Assembly (NCBI RefSeq): GCF_024508235.1
Contig: NZ_CP101943.1
Location: forward strand, 1,364,001 to 1,428,000
Source of the DNA: Halococcus qingdaonensis
GTDB lineage: Archaea; Halobacteriota; Halobacteria; Halobacteriales; Halococcaceae
DNA: 64,000 nucleotides
Direction of reading: 5' to 3'
The number at the start of each line of letters is the position of its first letter. Positions within the stretch are counted from its first letter, which is position 1. The notes below the pieces were generated by a model that saw nothing but the letters and a program-made list of their open reading frames with translations, ran no database searches and had not been told where the DNA came from. Of this stretch, positions 10,051 to 18,594 are shown piece by piece. Made by a program: the position numbers and the translations under genes.

Positions 10051-10148
10051 ACCTGCGGATGGACAGCCAGCGCCTTGTGGCTTCCGACCCACTCCGAGAC
10101 GACCGCGCGGAGGCAAACGGTTTTGCGCGACCGCTTCCCAGACAATCC

Positions 10149-10448
10149 ATGCGCCGAGCGGACGCCGACGCGACGACGCGCCAACGCATCGCCGACCATC
10201 TCCGCGAACAGCCGGCCGCCGCGAGCAGCCTCGCGACCGAGTTTTCGATCACGACGGCGACCGCGCTCGATCACGTCGAGCACGTCGCCCAGTCGATCGA
10301 CGGGACCGACGAGGAGCTGCTGGTCGCCCCGCCGGAGTGTCGTGACTGCGGGTTCGACGGGTTCGACGACCGCATCAACCGCCCCTCACGCTGTCCCGAG
10401 TGCAAGAGCGAGGCGATCGAGGAGCCGCGCTTCACTGTCGAGGGGTAG
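10149..10448 (+). CDS. HTH plus zinc-ribbon predicted transcriptional regulator (COG3357-like)
   Basis: A 99-residue protein with an N-terminal winged-helix region (about 5-60) and a C-terminal zinc ribbon C-R-D-C ... C-P-E-C (about 64-85) ending in E-E-P-R-F. This architecture matches the small archaeal COG3357 predicted regulators. ATG 10149 is chosen; an upstream in-frame ATG would overlap the divergent NAC gene's promoter. Divergent from NAC and convergent with the next regulator, overlapping its end by 17 nt. Target unknown. Confidence 0.78.
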   Translation: MRRADADATTRQRIADHLREQPAAASSLATEFSITTATALDHVEHVAQSIDGTDEELLVAPPECRDCGFDGFDDRINRPSRCPECKSEAIEEPRFTVEG

Positions 10449-11232
10449 CTTCAGCTTCGGGGGCCTCGACGGGCTCGGCCACTGCCCGGTGATCCTCGTA
10501 GACGTCGTTCGCCCACCGCACGAGCGCCTCGTCGGCCCCGTCGAGGCACTCGTGGAGCGAGCCGTGCTCGTCGTAGGTCGAGACCAGCACGCGCTCGTCG
10601 AGAATCGCGAGCCCGAACGTGATCTCACCGGGATAGAGATAGAGCGTGAACCGATCGATCGAATGCGCGGCCGCGAGCGCCTCCGGGTAGGCCGACTGCG
10701 ACGCATCGAGCACCGAACTATCGATGAGATACTCCATCTCCGCCCCGGACGTGGCGAGTTCGCGCGCACCGTCGTTGAGCACGGGGCTGACGACCGGGGA
10801 GATGCCGCGAAACGTGTCGACGTCGCTCGTGGCGAACGCGTCGGCGACGTGGCCGATGGCCGCGTGGGGGTTCTCCGGCGCGTTCGACACCAGCTGCGCG
10901 TCGTCGAGCGCCGCCGCAGGCAGCGTCGTGGCCGCCTCGCCGAGATGTTGGAGAAACGATCCCCACTCGTCGACGCGCTCGATCGTCGCTTCGAGCAGTT
11001 CGTACTGATCGAGCACGAGCCGTCCGCCGACCGTAAGCTGGTAGACACCGCCCTCGTTGTGGATCCACTCGCGGTCGGCGAGCCCGTCGAGCGCCCGATG
11101 GACCGTCGAGCGCGACAGCCCACACTCACAGACCAGTTCACACTGCCGACGCGGCCGTTCCTGGAGCGCTTCCAGGATCCGGACGCGATTTTCCGAACCG
11201 GCGAGAAACGCGACGTGTTCCCAAGACGCCAT
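10432..11232 (-). CDS. FilR1/DUF1724-type transcriptional regulator
   Basis: A 266-residue protein. Residues 1-75 form a winged HTH (N-R-V-R-I-L-E-A-L, then C-G-L-S-R-S-T-V-H-R-A-L-D-G-L). The remaining 190 residues resemble the middle/ligand-like domain of FilR1-type archaeal regulators (formerly DUF1724), with a characteristic R-F-T-L-Y-L-Y-P-G-E-I-T-F-G-L segment. Such proteins are common in haloarchaea and have unknown ligands. The 3' end overlaps that of the convergent zinc-ribbon regulator. Confidence 0.8.
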   Translation of the reverse strand: MASWEHVAFLAGSENRVRILEALQERPRRQCELVCECGLSRSTVHRALDGLADREWIHNEGGVYQLTVGGRLVLDQYELLEATIERVDEWGSFLQHLGEAATTLPAAALDDAQLVSNAPENPHAAIGHVADAFATSDVDTFRGISPVVSPVLNDGARELATSGAEMEYLIDSSVLDASQSAYPEALAAAHSIDRFTLYLYPGEITFGLAILDERVLVSTYDEHGSLHECLDGADEALVRWANDVYEDHRAVAEPVEAPEAEATPRQ

Positions 11233-11280
11233 TCGATTGGGGATTTCCGTGCAGACGAAAGAAGCTTCCGCTGGGTACTG

Positions 11281-12168
11281 TCAACCGCGGCGATACTCCT
11301 CGATCGCTGCCCGGTAGCCCGAGCGATAGGTCGGATGGGAAAACTCGTAGCCCAGTTCCCGAAGCTTGTCGTTCGAGCAGCGTTTCGACGTCTCGATGCG
11401 TCGCCGCGCCGGTGCCGAGAGTCCCTCGTCGGCGAGGCGCTCGGCGGTCGTCCGTTTCTCCGGGCGGGGCACGTCACACTCGTCGGCCAGCCAGTCGGCG
11501 AATTGCCACTTTGCGACCGGCTCGTCGTCGACGGCGAGCACCGTCTCGCCGCGCGCCACGTCGCTTTCGAGCAGGAATCGGATCGCGCCGGCGGCATCGG
11601 CGCGATGGACCATGTTGAGATACCCCTCCGTCACGGGCCCGTCGAGGTAGCGATCGAGCCGGTAGCGTTCCGGACCGTAGAGACCCGCAAAGCGCACCAC
11701 GGTGCCGTCGATGCCGTGTTCGTCCGCTGCCGCTATGGCGATCCGCTCGGCCTCGGCGAGCACCTCGGTCTTCTCGGTCGTCGGCTCGATGGGTGTCCCC
11801 TCGTCGACCCAGTCGCCGTCGTGATCGCCGTAGACGCCCGTCGAGGAGGTGTAGACGAGCCGATCGGGTGGCTCCTCGCGTGCGCCGAAGGTCTCGATGG
11901 CGGTCCGGAGCCCGTCGACGTAGATCTCGCGGGCGGCGTCGGCTCCGCGACCGCCGGAGCTCGCGGCGAACACCACCGTATCGACGTTCGGAACGGCCGC
12001 GAGCTCCTCCTGACTGGTGACGTCGGCCTCGACGGCCTCGAAACCGGCGCGTTCGATCGCCGCCCGCCCGTCGGCCGATCGGCGCACGCCGACGACCCGG
12101 CGATCGGGCGCGAGGCTACGACCGAGTGCAAGGCCGACGTAGCCACAGCCGAGGATGGCGACGCTCAT
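11281..12168 (-). CDS. NAD(P)-dependent epimerase/dehydratase-like SDR protein
   Basis: A 295-residue atypical/extended short-chain dehydrogenase. N-terminal Rossmann motif I-L-G-C-G-Y-V-G-L-A-L-G; the T-S-S-T-G-V-Y-G-D segment corresponds to the active-site serine region, and F-A-G-L-Y-G-P-E-R follows as in YeeZ-like proteins. The usual YxxxK pair is not clear, as in other YeeZ relatives, so catalysis is uncertain. The start overlaps the stop of the upstream gene by ATGA (12165-12168), suggesting coupled translation. Confidence 0.8.
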   Translation of the reverse strand: MSVAILGCGYVGLALGRSLAPDRRVVGVRRSADGRAAIERAGFEAVEADVTSQEELAAVPNVDTVVFAASSGGRGADAAREIYVDGLRTAIETFGAREEPPDRLVYTSSTGVYGDHDGDWVDEGTPIEPTTEKTEVLAEAERIAIAAADEHGIDGTVVRFAGLYGPERYRLDRYLDGPVTEGYLNMVHRADAAGAIRFLLESDVARGETVLAVDDEPVAKWQFADWLADECDVPRPEKRTTAERLADEGLSAPARRRIETSKRCSNDKLRELGYEFSHPTYRSGYRAAIEEYRRG

Positions 12169-13052
12169 GGCTTTCGTTCCTCGATGTAGCCGTGGAGCAG
12201 CGCGAACTCGTCGAGCTCCATCGCGAGCCGTCCCTCGATCTTCTGCTGGATCTCGCGCGCGTCGAGCGCACCGTCGATGCCCGATTCGAGCGCCTCGACG
12301 TCGAGAACTGCGGTGGTCATCCCCATCAGGAGATGATCGCGTGCTTCCATGGCGATGGCGTCGGCGTCGGGTTCCTCGGGATCGAGCGCGAGCACGGCCG
12401 CGGCCTCGTCGAGTGTGAGCGACGGCGATTCGCCGTTCGTGAGCGCCCCGACGCCCTCGACGCCCGTCTCCTCGCGGATCGTGTCGCTGCCGTGGCTCTC
12501 GACGACCGAACGGAGGAGTTCGTCGTACCGCGCGCGCAGTTCGTCGGGCGTGAGTTCGCCCGCATTCTCGACGTCGTGGAACATGGCTCCGGTAGCCGTC
12601 CCCGACGTAAGTGGATTGAGTTCGTCCGTGACGCCGTATCCCCGAGCGAGCGCCTCGGCCAGACCGGTCACGGCGGCGAGTTCGCCCACCCGTCCACCGC
12701 GAGCGAGCGCCGCGCGGGCCGCCACGAGCGGTTCCCGATGTGCTCGCCGCGCCAGCGTCGCATCTCGATCGGCGACGAGGGCGGCGAAGCGAGCCGCGGC
12801 GAGCAACATGCCGACCGTCCCCTCGTCGTGACGGCGCTCGCAGTCCTCGTCGTGGATTTCGATTTCGGTGATAGAGTCGTCGAGCGCCGCGATGGCGGTC
12901 GCCCGACAGGCTGGCGTCGTCGCGATCCGGCCATCCCCGACGCAGTCGCTCGCGTCGATCAAAAGACGACTGCTCTCGACGGATGGTTCACAGTCACAGC
13001 GTGCGTCCACCCGGTTGGTCGGCTCGATGCTCGTGCGATGCGACGGCTCCAC
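12165..13052 (-). CDS. Haloarchaeal conserved hypothetical, mainly helical
   Basis: A 295-residue acidic protein with no motif I can name. It is rich in alanine, leucine and glutamate, with long predicted helices and no membrane segment or signal peptide. I have a weak impression of haloarchaeal proteins in the polyprenyl-synthetase-like all-helical group, but the DDxxD motifs of prenyl synthases are absent. The start at 13052 is uncertain; the first 35 residues look atypical. It overlaps the downstream SDR gene by ATGA, so the two probably act together. Confidence 0.6.
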   Translation of the reverse strand: MEPSHRTSIEPTNRVDARCDCEPSVESSRLLIDASDCVGDGRIATTPACRATAIAALDDSITEIEIHDEDCERRHDEGTVGMLLAAARFAALVADRDATLARRAHREPLVAARAALARGGRVGELAAVTGLAEALARGYGVTDELNPLTSGTATGAMFHDVENAGELTPDELRARYDELLRSVVESHGSDTIREETGVEGVGALTNGESPSLTLDEAAAVLALDPEEPDADAIAMEARDHLLMGMTTAVLDVEALESGIDGALDAREIQQKIEGRLAMELDEFALLHGYIEERKP

Positions 13053-13121
13053 GCCGCCGATTGGTCGCGGCTTCGGGTTTGAACGTTCGTGCTCGGTGCA
13101 AGCAGCCGGGAATGCCGGTAA

Positions 13122-13466
13122 TTACTCGTAGGCCAGCTGCATGATCCACTGCGAGAAGGCGTCGCTGTCGGCCTCGACGTCCTCCTCGCCGACCAGCGGC
13201 GAGAGGTTGTTGCCGGCCATCAGCAGCGAGAAGTCGAGATCGCGCGCCGCCGGGGCGATGTAGTAGGTGTTGTGGCCCTCGTAGACGGTGTCCTCGCGCT
13301 CGACGAGCCCGTGCTCTTCGAGGCGCTCGGCGATGCGACTGCCTGTGCGCGAGTCGACATCGAGCTCCTTCCAGAAATCGCTTTGGTGGATACCGCCCGT
13401 CGAGCGAACGAGTTCGAGACCGGCACGCTCGTCCTCCGAGAGCTCCACCTCGGCCGTCGTGCTCAT
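13122..13466 (-). CDS. Small winged-helix regulator
   Basis: A 114-residue protein with a MarR/Lrp-like winged helix at residues about 10-70: S-E-D-E-R-A-G-L-E-L-V, I-H-Q-S-D-F-W-K-E-L, then R-I-A-E-R-L-E-E-H-G-L-V-E-R-E. The final 45 residues contain a G-H-N-T-Y-Y-I-A strand and a helix. Similar one-domain HTH proteins are widespread in haloarchaea. It is followed 69 nt later by the conserved helical protein on the same strand. Confidence 0.75.
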   Translation of the reverse strand: MSTTAEVELSEDERAGLELVRSTGGIHQSDFWKELDVDSRTGSRIAERLEEHGLVEREDTVYEGHNTYYIAPAARDLDFSLLMAGNNLSPLVGEEDVEADSDAFSQWIMQLAYE

Positions 13467-13490
13467 ACGCTATCCACACCGCCGGATGGG

Positions 13491-14240
13491 TTAAATCCGG
13501 CGTTCGACCGGCTCGAACGCGGTTCGACAGGGTGGCCCGTCGGCGAACGCGTACTTGCCATCGCCATCCTCGTCGATGGTGATGAGCGACGACGAGCGCG
13601 TGCCGAAGCCGAACTCCTCGTGATGGACGCAGACCCCGTAGTCGTGATCGCCAAGGACATCGGCCGCGCGATCGAGCCACTCCTCGCTCGTTTCGCCGGG
13701 ATCGGGCTGAAGCGCCGCGCGCACCTGGCGGCCGTTTTCGGCCTGGCGCTCGCCGCGCTCGGGCCACGACTCGGGCACGTCGACGTCGCCGATCGCGCCG
13801 GTGTTCATCACGACGTGGACGCCGGGGTCGAGGTTTCGGAGCTGCAACTGGCCGTCCCATTCGAGCAAGATCGCCGCCCGCGCATCGGCCACCACGACGT
13901 TGAACCCCTCGTACTCGTCGGCCTCAACGGCGCGCTCGACGTGACGGGCGGCCGCCTCCGCCGAGTCGCGTTCGAGCGCGTCCCTGACGAGCAGTCCGCG
14001 CGAGCGCTCGCCCGCCAGCTCCTGATCGGTCCAGCGGTTCGTCACCGCGACGAACAGTCCGTGCTCGTTGTAGCCGATCCACGTCCCGCCGGCCTTGGCA
14101 TCGCTCGGAGCAAGGATTGCGGGTTCGTCCGAGAGCAATCCTGGTGGGTTCGACTCGCGGTCGACGGCCTCGTCGCGGTTGGCCGCCACCGCCACCGGAC
14201 GGTCGGCGAAGACCTGCCACGCGAGCACGAGGGTGCACAT
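13491..14240 (-). CDS. NRDE-family (TANGO2-like) protein
   Basis: A 249-residue cytoplasmic protein starting M-C-T-L-V-L-A-W and containing the eponymous A-N-R-D-E motif at about residue 20, followed by G-G-T-W-I-G-Y-N and V-T-N-R-W. The N-terminal Cys2 suggests an Ntn-hydrolase-like arrangement after Met removal, as proposed for the family. Function is unproven; the eukaryotic relative TANGO2 has been linked to lipid/haem handling. It is a single gene between a regulator and the AglD-like gene. Confidence 0.83.
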   Translation of the reverse strand: MCTLVLAWQVFADRPVAVAANRDEAVDRESNPPGLLSDEPAILAPSDAKAGGTWIGYNEHGLFVAVTNRWTDQELAGERSRGLLVRDALERDSAEAAARHVERAVEADEYEGFNVVVADARAAILLEWDGQLQLRNLDPGVHVVMNTGAIGDVDVPESWPERGERQAENGRQVRAALQPDPGETSEEWLDRAADVLGDHDYGVCVHHEEFGFGTRSSSLITIDEDGDGKYAFADGPPCRTAFEPVERRI

Positions 14241-14290
14241 GGTTCGAAGAAGGGGCCGGCGCGCCTAAATAGGCCTGGTCAGTGCACCAG

Positions 14291-16093
14291 TCAGTCGTCG
14301 GTCGGTGTCGCCTCGACCTCGCTGCCCTCCTCGACGGCGGTCGTGAGCGAGACGTTGAGCACGAGCATCGAGGCGAGTCCACCGACGACGGTGACGATGT
14401 TCTTCACCGCGTGGTCGACGATGGCCGCGCCGAGGGCGATCGGCGTGGCGACCGGTGTCAGTCCGACGACGAGCAGGCTGAACGCACCCTCGTAGAGACC
14501 GAGCCCGCCCGGCGAGAGCGGGAGCACTTTGGCGAGGTTGCCGACGCTGACGGCGAAGAAGCCGACGGCGACGAGCGTCGTGAGAGGCAGTGCGACGTCG
14601 AAGGCGGCGAACACGAGCAGGGCAGTGATGACGTCGAGCGTCCAGATCACGACGCTGCTCGCGCCGATACGGGCGAACGCACCGCGATCGCCGGCGACAG
14701 TTTGCACGTCGCCGACGAACCGCTCGATGACGCCCGCGACGCGGTCGGCGTAGGCGTCCGAGCTCACCTTCTCCATCCCGCGACGGACGAGATTGCGATC
14801 CGAGCGCGCGCTGGCGACGATGGCACCGACGAGGACGATAGCGGCCACCCCGACGCCGCTGGCGACGAGGAGGGCGACGCGCCCGCTTTGATTCCCGCCG
14901 GCGACGGTCGCACCAAGCCCCGAGAGGCTAGTGATCCCCGTCCCGGCGAGTCCAATGAGAACGACGCCGGCGAGCAGCGTGATCGTGAGCAGATCGAAGA
15001 CCCGTTCGACAGCCAGCGAGGCGAAGCCCGTCGGGTAGGGGACGCGTCGGCGTGTCTTGACGACGTAGGCCCGGACCGCGTCGCCCGCCCTCGCCGGGAA
15101 GACGAGGTTGCCGGTCTGGGAGATGAACACCGCACCGGTGAGGAAGCCGAGCCCTTCGGTGTAGCCGAGCTCTTCGAGGATGTCGCGGTAGCGTCCCCCG
15201 CGGAGCGGCCACGAGAGAACATAGACGAGCGCCGCGGCGACGACGAGCGCCGGGTTCGCGGTCTCGATCTCGGCGATCATCCGTGAGACGTCGATGTACT
15301 GTGGCATCAGCGCGACGGCGAACAGCGTGAGCAGCGTGCCGGCGACGAGCGTCACGCGCCGAGTGATCCGTGGCGCGACGGCGAGCTGCCACCACGTTCG
15401 CAGCACCCCGCTGCCCATGCCGAGCACGTCGCGGACGAAATCGACCTTCGTATCGCCCTTCGGCGTCCAGTCGACGGGGAACTCCCGGACGCGGTAGCCG
15501 GCGCGCTGGGCGCGCACGAGTAGCTCGGTGTCCCAGAACCAGTGGTCGTCCTCGACATCGGTGAGGAGATCGTCGAGCACCGCGCGGTCGAAGGCCTTGA
15601 ACCCACACTGGTGGTCGTGGACCGACGAGCGTAGGAACAGCCGGACGAGCCCGTTGTAGACGCGGCTCGGCACGTCGCGGTTCGCCGGCCGGTCGGCGTC
15701 GCTCGCCGCGAGCAGGCGCGAGCCGGTGGCGACGTCGTACTCGCCGGAGCGAACGGAGGTGACGAGTTCTTCGAGATGCCCCATGTCCGTCGCGAGATCG
15801 GTGTCGAAGTACGCGAGCGTGTCACCGCGCGCCGCCCGGAAGGCACGGGTGAGCGCGCCGCCGCGGCCGAGCCGCTCGTCACTGTGGACGTGGCGCACGC
15901 GGTCGTCCTCGCGGGCGAGCCGGGCGGCGATTTCGGGCGTGTCGTCGGTACAGCCGTCCTCGGCGACGAGCAGCTCGAACGAGCCGTCGGGGAGGAACGA
16001 TCCGAGCGTGTCGAGCGTGGTTTCGACGGTCGCTGAGAGCGTGCGCTCCTCGTCGTAGGCCGGAAGGACGACGCTCACGGCGACCGAACTCAT
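14291..16093 (-). CDS. AglD-like glycosyltransferase fused to flippase-like membrane domain
   Basis: A 600-residue protein. Residues about 1-240 are a GT2 glycosyltransferase: S-V-V-L-P-A-Y-D-E-E, the nucleotide-sugar D-T-D in A-Y-F-D-T-D, then Q-C-G-F-K-A-F and a D-T-E-L-L-V-R-A segment. The remainder has about eight hydrophobic segments of the UPF0104/LPG-synthase-TM type, including S-P-G-G-L-G-L-Y-E-G. Haloferax AglD, which acts late in S-layer N-glycosylation (dolichol-phosphate hexose step), has the same two-part architecture, so a related role is likely. Start at 16093 is chosen because the GT2 strand begins at once; an upstream ATG adds nine non-conserved residues. Confidence 0.85.
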   Translation of the reverse strand: MSSVAVSVVLPAYDEERTLSATVETTLDTLGSFLPDGSFELLVAEDGCTDDTPEIAARLAREDDRVRHVHSDERLGRGGALTRAFRAARGDTLAYFDTDLATDMGHLEELVTSVRSGEYDVATGSRLLAASDADRPANRDVPSRVYNGLVRLFLRSSVHDHQCGFKAFDRAVLDDLLTDVEDDHWFWDTELLVRAQRAGYRVREFPVDWTPKGDTKVDFVRDVLGMGSGVLRTWWQLAVAPRITRRVTLVAGTLLTLFAVALMPQYIDVSRMIAEIETANPALVVAAALVYVLSWPLRGGRYRDILEELGYTEGLGFLTGAVFISQTGNLVFPARAGDAVRAYVVKTRRRVPYPTGFASLAVERVFDLLTITLLAGVVLIGLAGTGITSLSGLGATVAGGNQSGRVALLVASGVGVAAIVLVGAIVASARSDRNLVRRGMEKVSSDAYADRVAGVIERFVGDVQTVAGDRGAFARIGASSVVIWTLDVITALLVFAAFDVALPLTTLVAVGFFAVSVGNLAKVLPLSPGGLGLYEGAFSLLVVGLTPVATPIALGAAIVDHAVKNIVTVVGGLASMLVLNVSLTTAVEEGSEVEATPTDD

Positions 16094-16159
16094 TGCTCCG
16101 AATGCGCCAGCCATCGACAAATCATTTCCGGGTTCTACACGGTCCCCGTTCGCTCGCTC

Positions 16160-17860
16160 TCAGTCGGCCCCTTCCGGCGCGCGGGCAGTGGCGAAACCGG
16201 GGAGCTCGACGCCGAGCGCGTCGCTGGCCTCGGCGGGCGACCCGTACGGCCGGTTCACGACGAGCGTGCCCGCGCGCTGGTCGCCGAGCCCGGGCAACGC
16301 CGCGAGTTCGTCCATCGAGGCACGGTTGAGATCGAGCGGTGCCGGCACGCCCGATACGGAGCGATAGCCGTGGTCGGTGACGGCGACGTCGGTGACGTTC
16401 CCGAGATCACGCTCGCCAGGAATCGCCACCAAGAGTGGGTAGGTTCCGAGCTGCCGACCGAATGTCTTGCCGTCCTGATGGTATTCGAGATGGACGTCCG
16501 GCAGGAGCGTCCCGGCGGGCGCGACACGCTGGAGCATCGGGTTGTCGATCTCCTCGCGGACCTCGGTTTTGTACTGCTTGAACAGTTTCTTGTGATCGTC
16601 GGCGATCTGCGTGCCGGTCTCGCTCATCTCGGTCCCGTCGAAGGCCATCACCTGCCGGATGTTCACCCGGCGGAGCGAGAGGCCGGCGTCGTAGACCCGG
16701 TGGAGAAATTCCTTATTGAGTTCGAACGTCTCCTCGCGCTCGCCCTGCAGCCCGTGGAGGAGATTGATACCGGGCAGCAGTTTCGGCAGGCGGTTAGCGG
16801 TTCCATCACTCTCAGGCCGCCAGCCGGCCTCTTCGTTGACGATCTCGACGGCGCGGAAGCACTCGTCGGCGGTCACGTTCAGATCGTTCTGTTCCTGGAC
16901 GACGGGGTCGGCGCTTTCGAGCCCGAAGGCAGCCGTGTCGCCGGGCGTGTTGTGTTCGGCGATGATCCGCAGTCCCTCCCGCGATTGCTCCGGCCAGCGC
17001 ACGATGGTGATCGGGTTGATGTTGTCGAGGTGGAGCGTTTCGAGGTCGGGCGCGACATCCCGAATGCCGCCGTAGAGCTCCCGGAGCGCGTCGGGGTTGG
17101 GTGCTTCACCGTCGCCGCCGTAGGCGAGAAGGTCGGCCTGTCGGCCGAGGCGGAAGTGTTTGACGCCGCGGTCGGCGAGCGCAGCGACTTCGTTGACGAT
17201 CGAATCGGGCGGACGAAAGGAGGGGTTTCCATACAGGGGTTCGGTACAGAACGAACAGCGGTAGGCACAGCCCCTGGACGTTTCGAGCTCGCAGATGAGG
17301 TAGTCGGGATGGTTCGGGTGCTGGGAGACGACGAACGCGCCCTGTCGTGCCCAGCGCGTGACTTCCCCGACATCGCGGACGCGATTGCTGAACCCCTCCA
17401 ACCCATTGCCCACGAGATCGTGGGCGGCGGCCTCGACGTCGCCCTTGGCGACGAACTCGAAATCGAGGTCCTTGCGTTCGGTCTCTTGGCCGCCGGCGTT
17501 CTCCTCCCCGACGCCGAACCGTACCGGACCACCCATCAGGCTCGTGCCCTCGGCGACCCACGCGAGCTCGCGGACCTCGTCGGGTTCGGCGGGCGTGCCG
17601 CCGACGTACTTTCCGGGAACGGTCATCCCACCGAGATAGATCATCAGATCGGCCTGGGCGACGTCACGCCACTTGTCCCGCTCGTCGCGCAGTTCGTCGA
17701 TCGTGTGGTAGGTGATCTGCTCTTCGGGAACGCCCGCATCGACGAGCGCGCCGGCGGTGAACCGTGGATACGTGGAGATGTACGGCGGCACCCCGAAGTG
17801 GGCGGGTTCGTCGACGTACCCATCGACCAGGGTGACGTCGAGCGTGGCTGGATCGGTCAT
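16160..17860 (-). CDS. Archaeal radical SAM protein with C-terminal helix-hairpin-helix (COG1031-like)
   Basis: A 566-residue enzyme. The N-terminal 180 residues resemble a cobalamin-binding-like Rossmann domain. A radical SAM cluster motif follows: C-A-Y-R-C-S-F-C with Cys198, Cys202 and Cys205, inside E-L-E-T-S-R-G-C. The last 60 residues hold a helix-hairpin-helix (L-N-R-A-S-M-D-E-L-A-A-L-P-G-L-G), a nucleic-acid binding fold also seen in ComEA. This matches an uncharacterised archaeal Fe-S oxidoreductase group. Substrate is unknown; the HhH suggests RNA or DNA. It is divergent from a small zinc-finger gene. Confidence 0.85.
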   Translation of the reverse strand: MTDPATLDVTLVDGYVDEPAHFGVPPYISTYPRFTAGALVDAGVPEEQITYHTIDELRDERDKWRDVAQADLMIYLGGMTVPGKYVGGTPAEPDEVRELAWVAEGTSLMGGPVRFGVGEENAGGQETERKDLDFEFVAKGDVEAAAHDLVGNGLEGFSNRVRDVGEVTRWARQGAFVVSQHPNHPDYLICELETSRGCAYRCSFCTEPLYGNPSFRPPDSIVNEVAALADRGVKHFRLGRQADLLAYGGDGEAPNPDALRELYGGIRDVAPDLETLHLDNINPITIVRWPEQSREGLRIIAEHNTPGDTAAFGLESADPVVQEQNDLNVTADECFRAVEIVNEEAGWRPESDGTANRLPKLLPGINLLHGLQGEREETFELNKEFLHRVYDAGLSLRRVNIRQVMAFDGTEMSETGTQIADDHKKLFKQYKTEVREEIDNPMLQRVAPAGTLLPDVHLEYHQDGKTFGRQLGTYPLLVAIPGERDLGNVTDVAVTDHGYRSVSGVPAPLDLNRASMDELAALPGLGDQRAGTLVVNRPYGSPAEASDALGVELPGFATARAPEGAD

Positions 17861-17941
17861 GGGGTCACAAGAGCGTCGCGGCGTAAAACTCCCACTCTCA
17901 CGACCCGTGGGGTTGATAGGTCGTCCGGCAGTACGGGACGT

Positions 17942-18100
17942 ATGCCCGCAACCCTCGAAGTGGTCTGTGAGAACGACGACTGTGAGCTCGACATGTTCGA
18001 GATGCACTACACCTACGACATGCCCGACGACGTGGGCATCGACGCCTTCGAATGTCCGTACTGCACTAAGACGGACTCGCTCCGGGAGGTCGAACTGTGA
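17942..18100 (+). CDS. Small zinc-binding protein, 52 residues
   Basis: A 52-residue protein with Cys9 and Cys14 (C-E-N-D-D-C) and a C-terminal C-P-Y-C at about 38-41, enough for one zinc site. It is acidic and typical of the many tiny zinc-finger proteins of haloarchaea. Its TGA overlaps the GTG start of the Hsp20-like gene (GTGA), so the two are translated together. Function unknown; a partner or regulator role with the chaperone is only suggested by linkage. Confidence 0.75.
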   Translation: MPATLEVVCENDDCELDMFEMHYTYDMPDDVGIDAFECPYCTKTDSLREVEL

Positions 18101-18594
18101 GCAGCGATGTCGGCGAATCGGTCCTCAAGCGCGTGCTCGACGGCGTCGGACGGTTCGCTGGTCGTGCCCAGGAGCGCCGCCCGCTGGCGACCGATCTGCT
18201 CGAAAGCGACGACGCCTATCTCGTCGTCTTCGACGCGCCCGACGCGAACGCCGACGATGTCCAAGTCCGCTTCTCCGAGCGCGCCGTCCACGTCCGTATC
18301 GACCGCACCCGCGAGCACCGCGAAGGGTTCGAGATGCGCTTTCCCGGTCGCGGCCTCTCGCTCGACGGCAGCGTGACGCTCCCCGCCGAGGCGACGGTCG
18401 ATCCCGACGTCGCGAGCGCGTCGCTCACCGCCGAGGGCACGCTCGAAGTCGAGCTACCGAAAGTCGAGGATTCCGACGACGGGCCGATCCGGATCTCCAC
18501 CGACGAGGGCGAGACGGCTGACGACGAGACAGTCGAGGATACGTCTGTAGAGACTGACGAGGAGACGACGGACGACGACGTCGACGAGTTCTAA
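18097..18594 (+). CDS. Hsp20/alpha-crystallin-like protein with acidic tail
   Basis: A 165-residue protein beginning with GTG. Residues about 38-125 have the alpha-crystallin beta-sandwich pattern (L-V-V-F-D-A-P-D-A-N-A-D-D-V, then S-L-T-A-E-G-T-L-E-V-E-L-P-K). The last 40 residues are almost all Asp, Glu, Thr and Ser and probably disordered, an adaptation to high salt. Small heat-shock proteins hold unfolding proteins. The canonical C-terminal I-x-I is replaced by I-R-I before the tail. Convergent with the Nudix gene, overlapping its stop by 4 nt. Confidence 0.8.
   Translation: MSSDVGESVLKRVLDGVGRFAGRAQERRPLATDLLESDDAYLVVFDAPDANADDVQVRFSERAVHVRIDRTREHREGFEMRFPGRGLSLDGSVTLPAEATVDPDVASASLTAEGTLEVELPKVEDSDDGPIRISTDEGETADDETVEDTSVETDEETTDDDVDEF

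Noticed and set aside
10009-12189. 726-codon plus-strand frame across two regulators and the SDR gene
   Set aside because: Arginine/valine-rich shadow of minus-strand genes; no domain signatures.
16370-18100. Long plus-strand frame across the radical SAM gene
   Set aside because: Only the last 52 codons (from 17942) make a plausible protein; the rest is antisense to the radical SAM gene.
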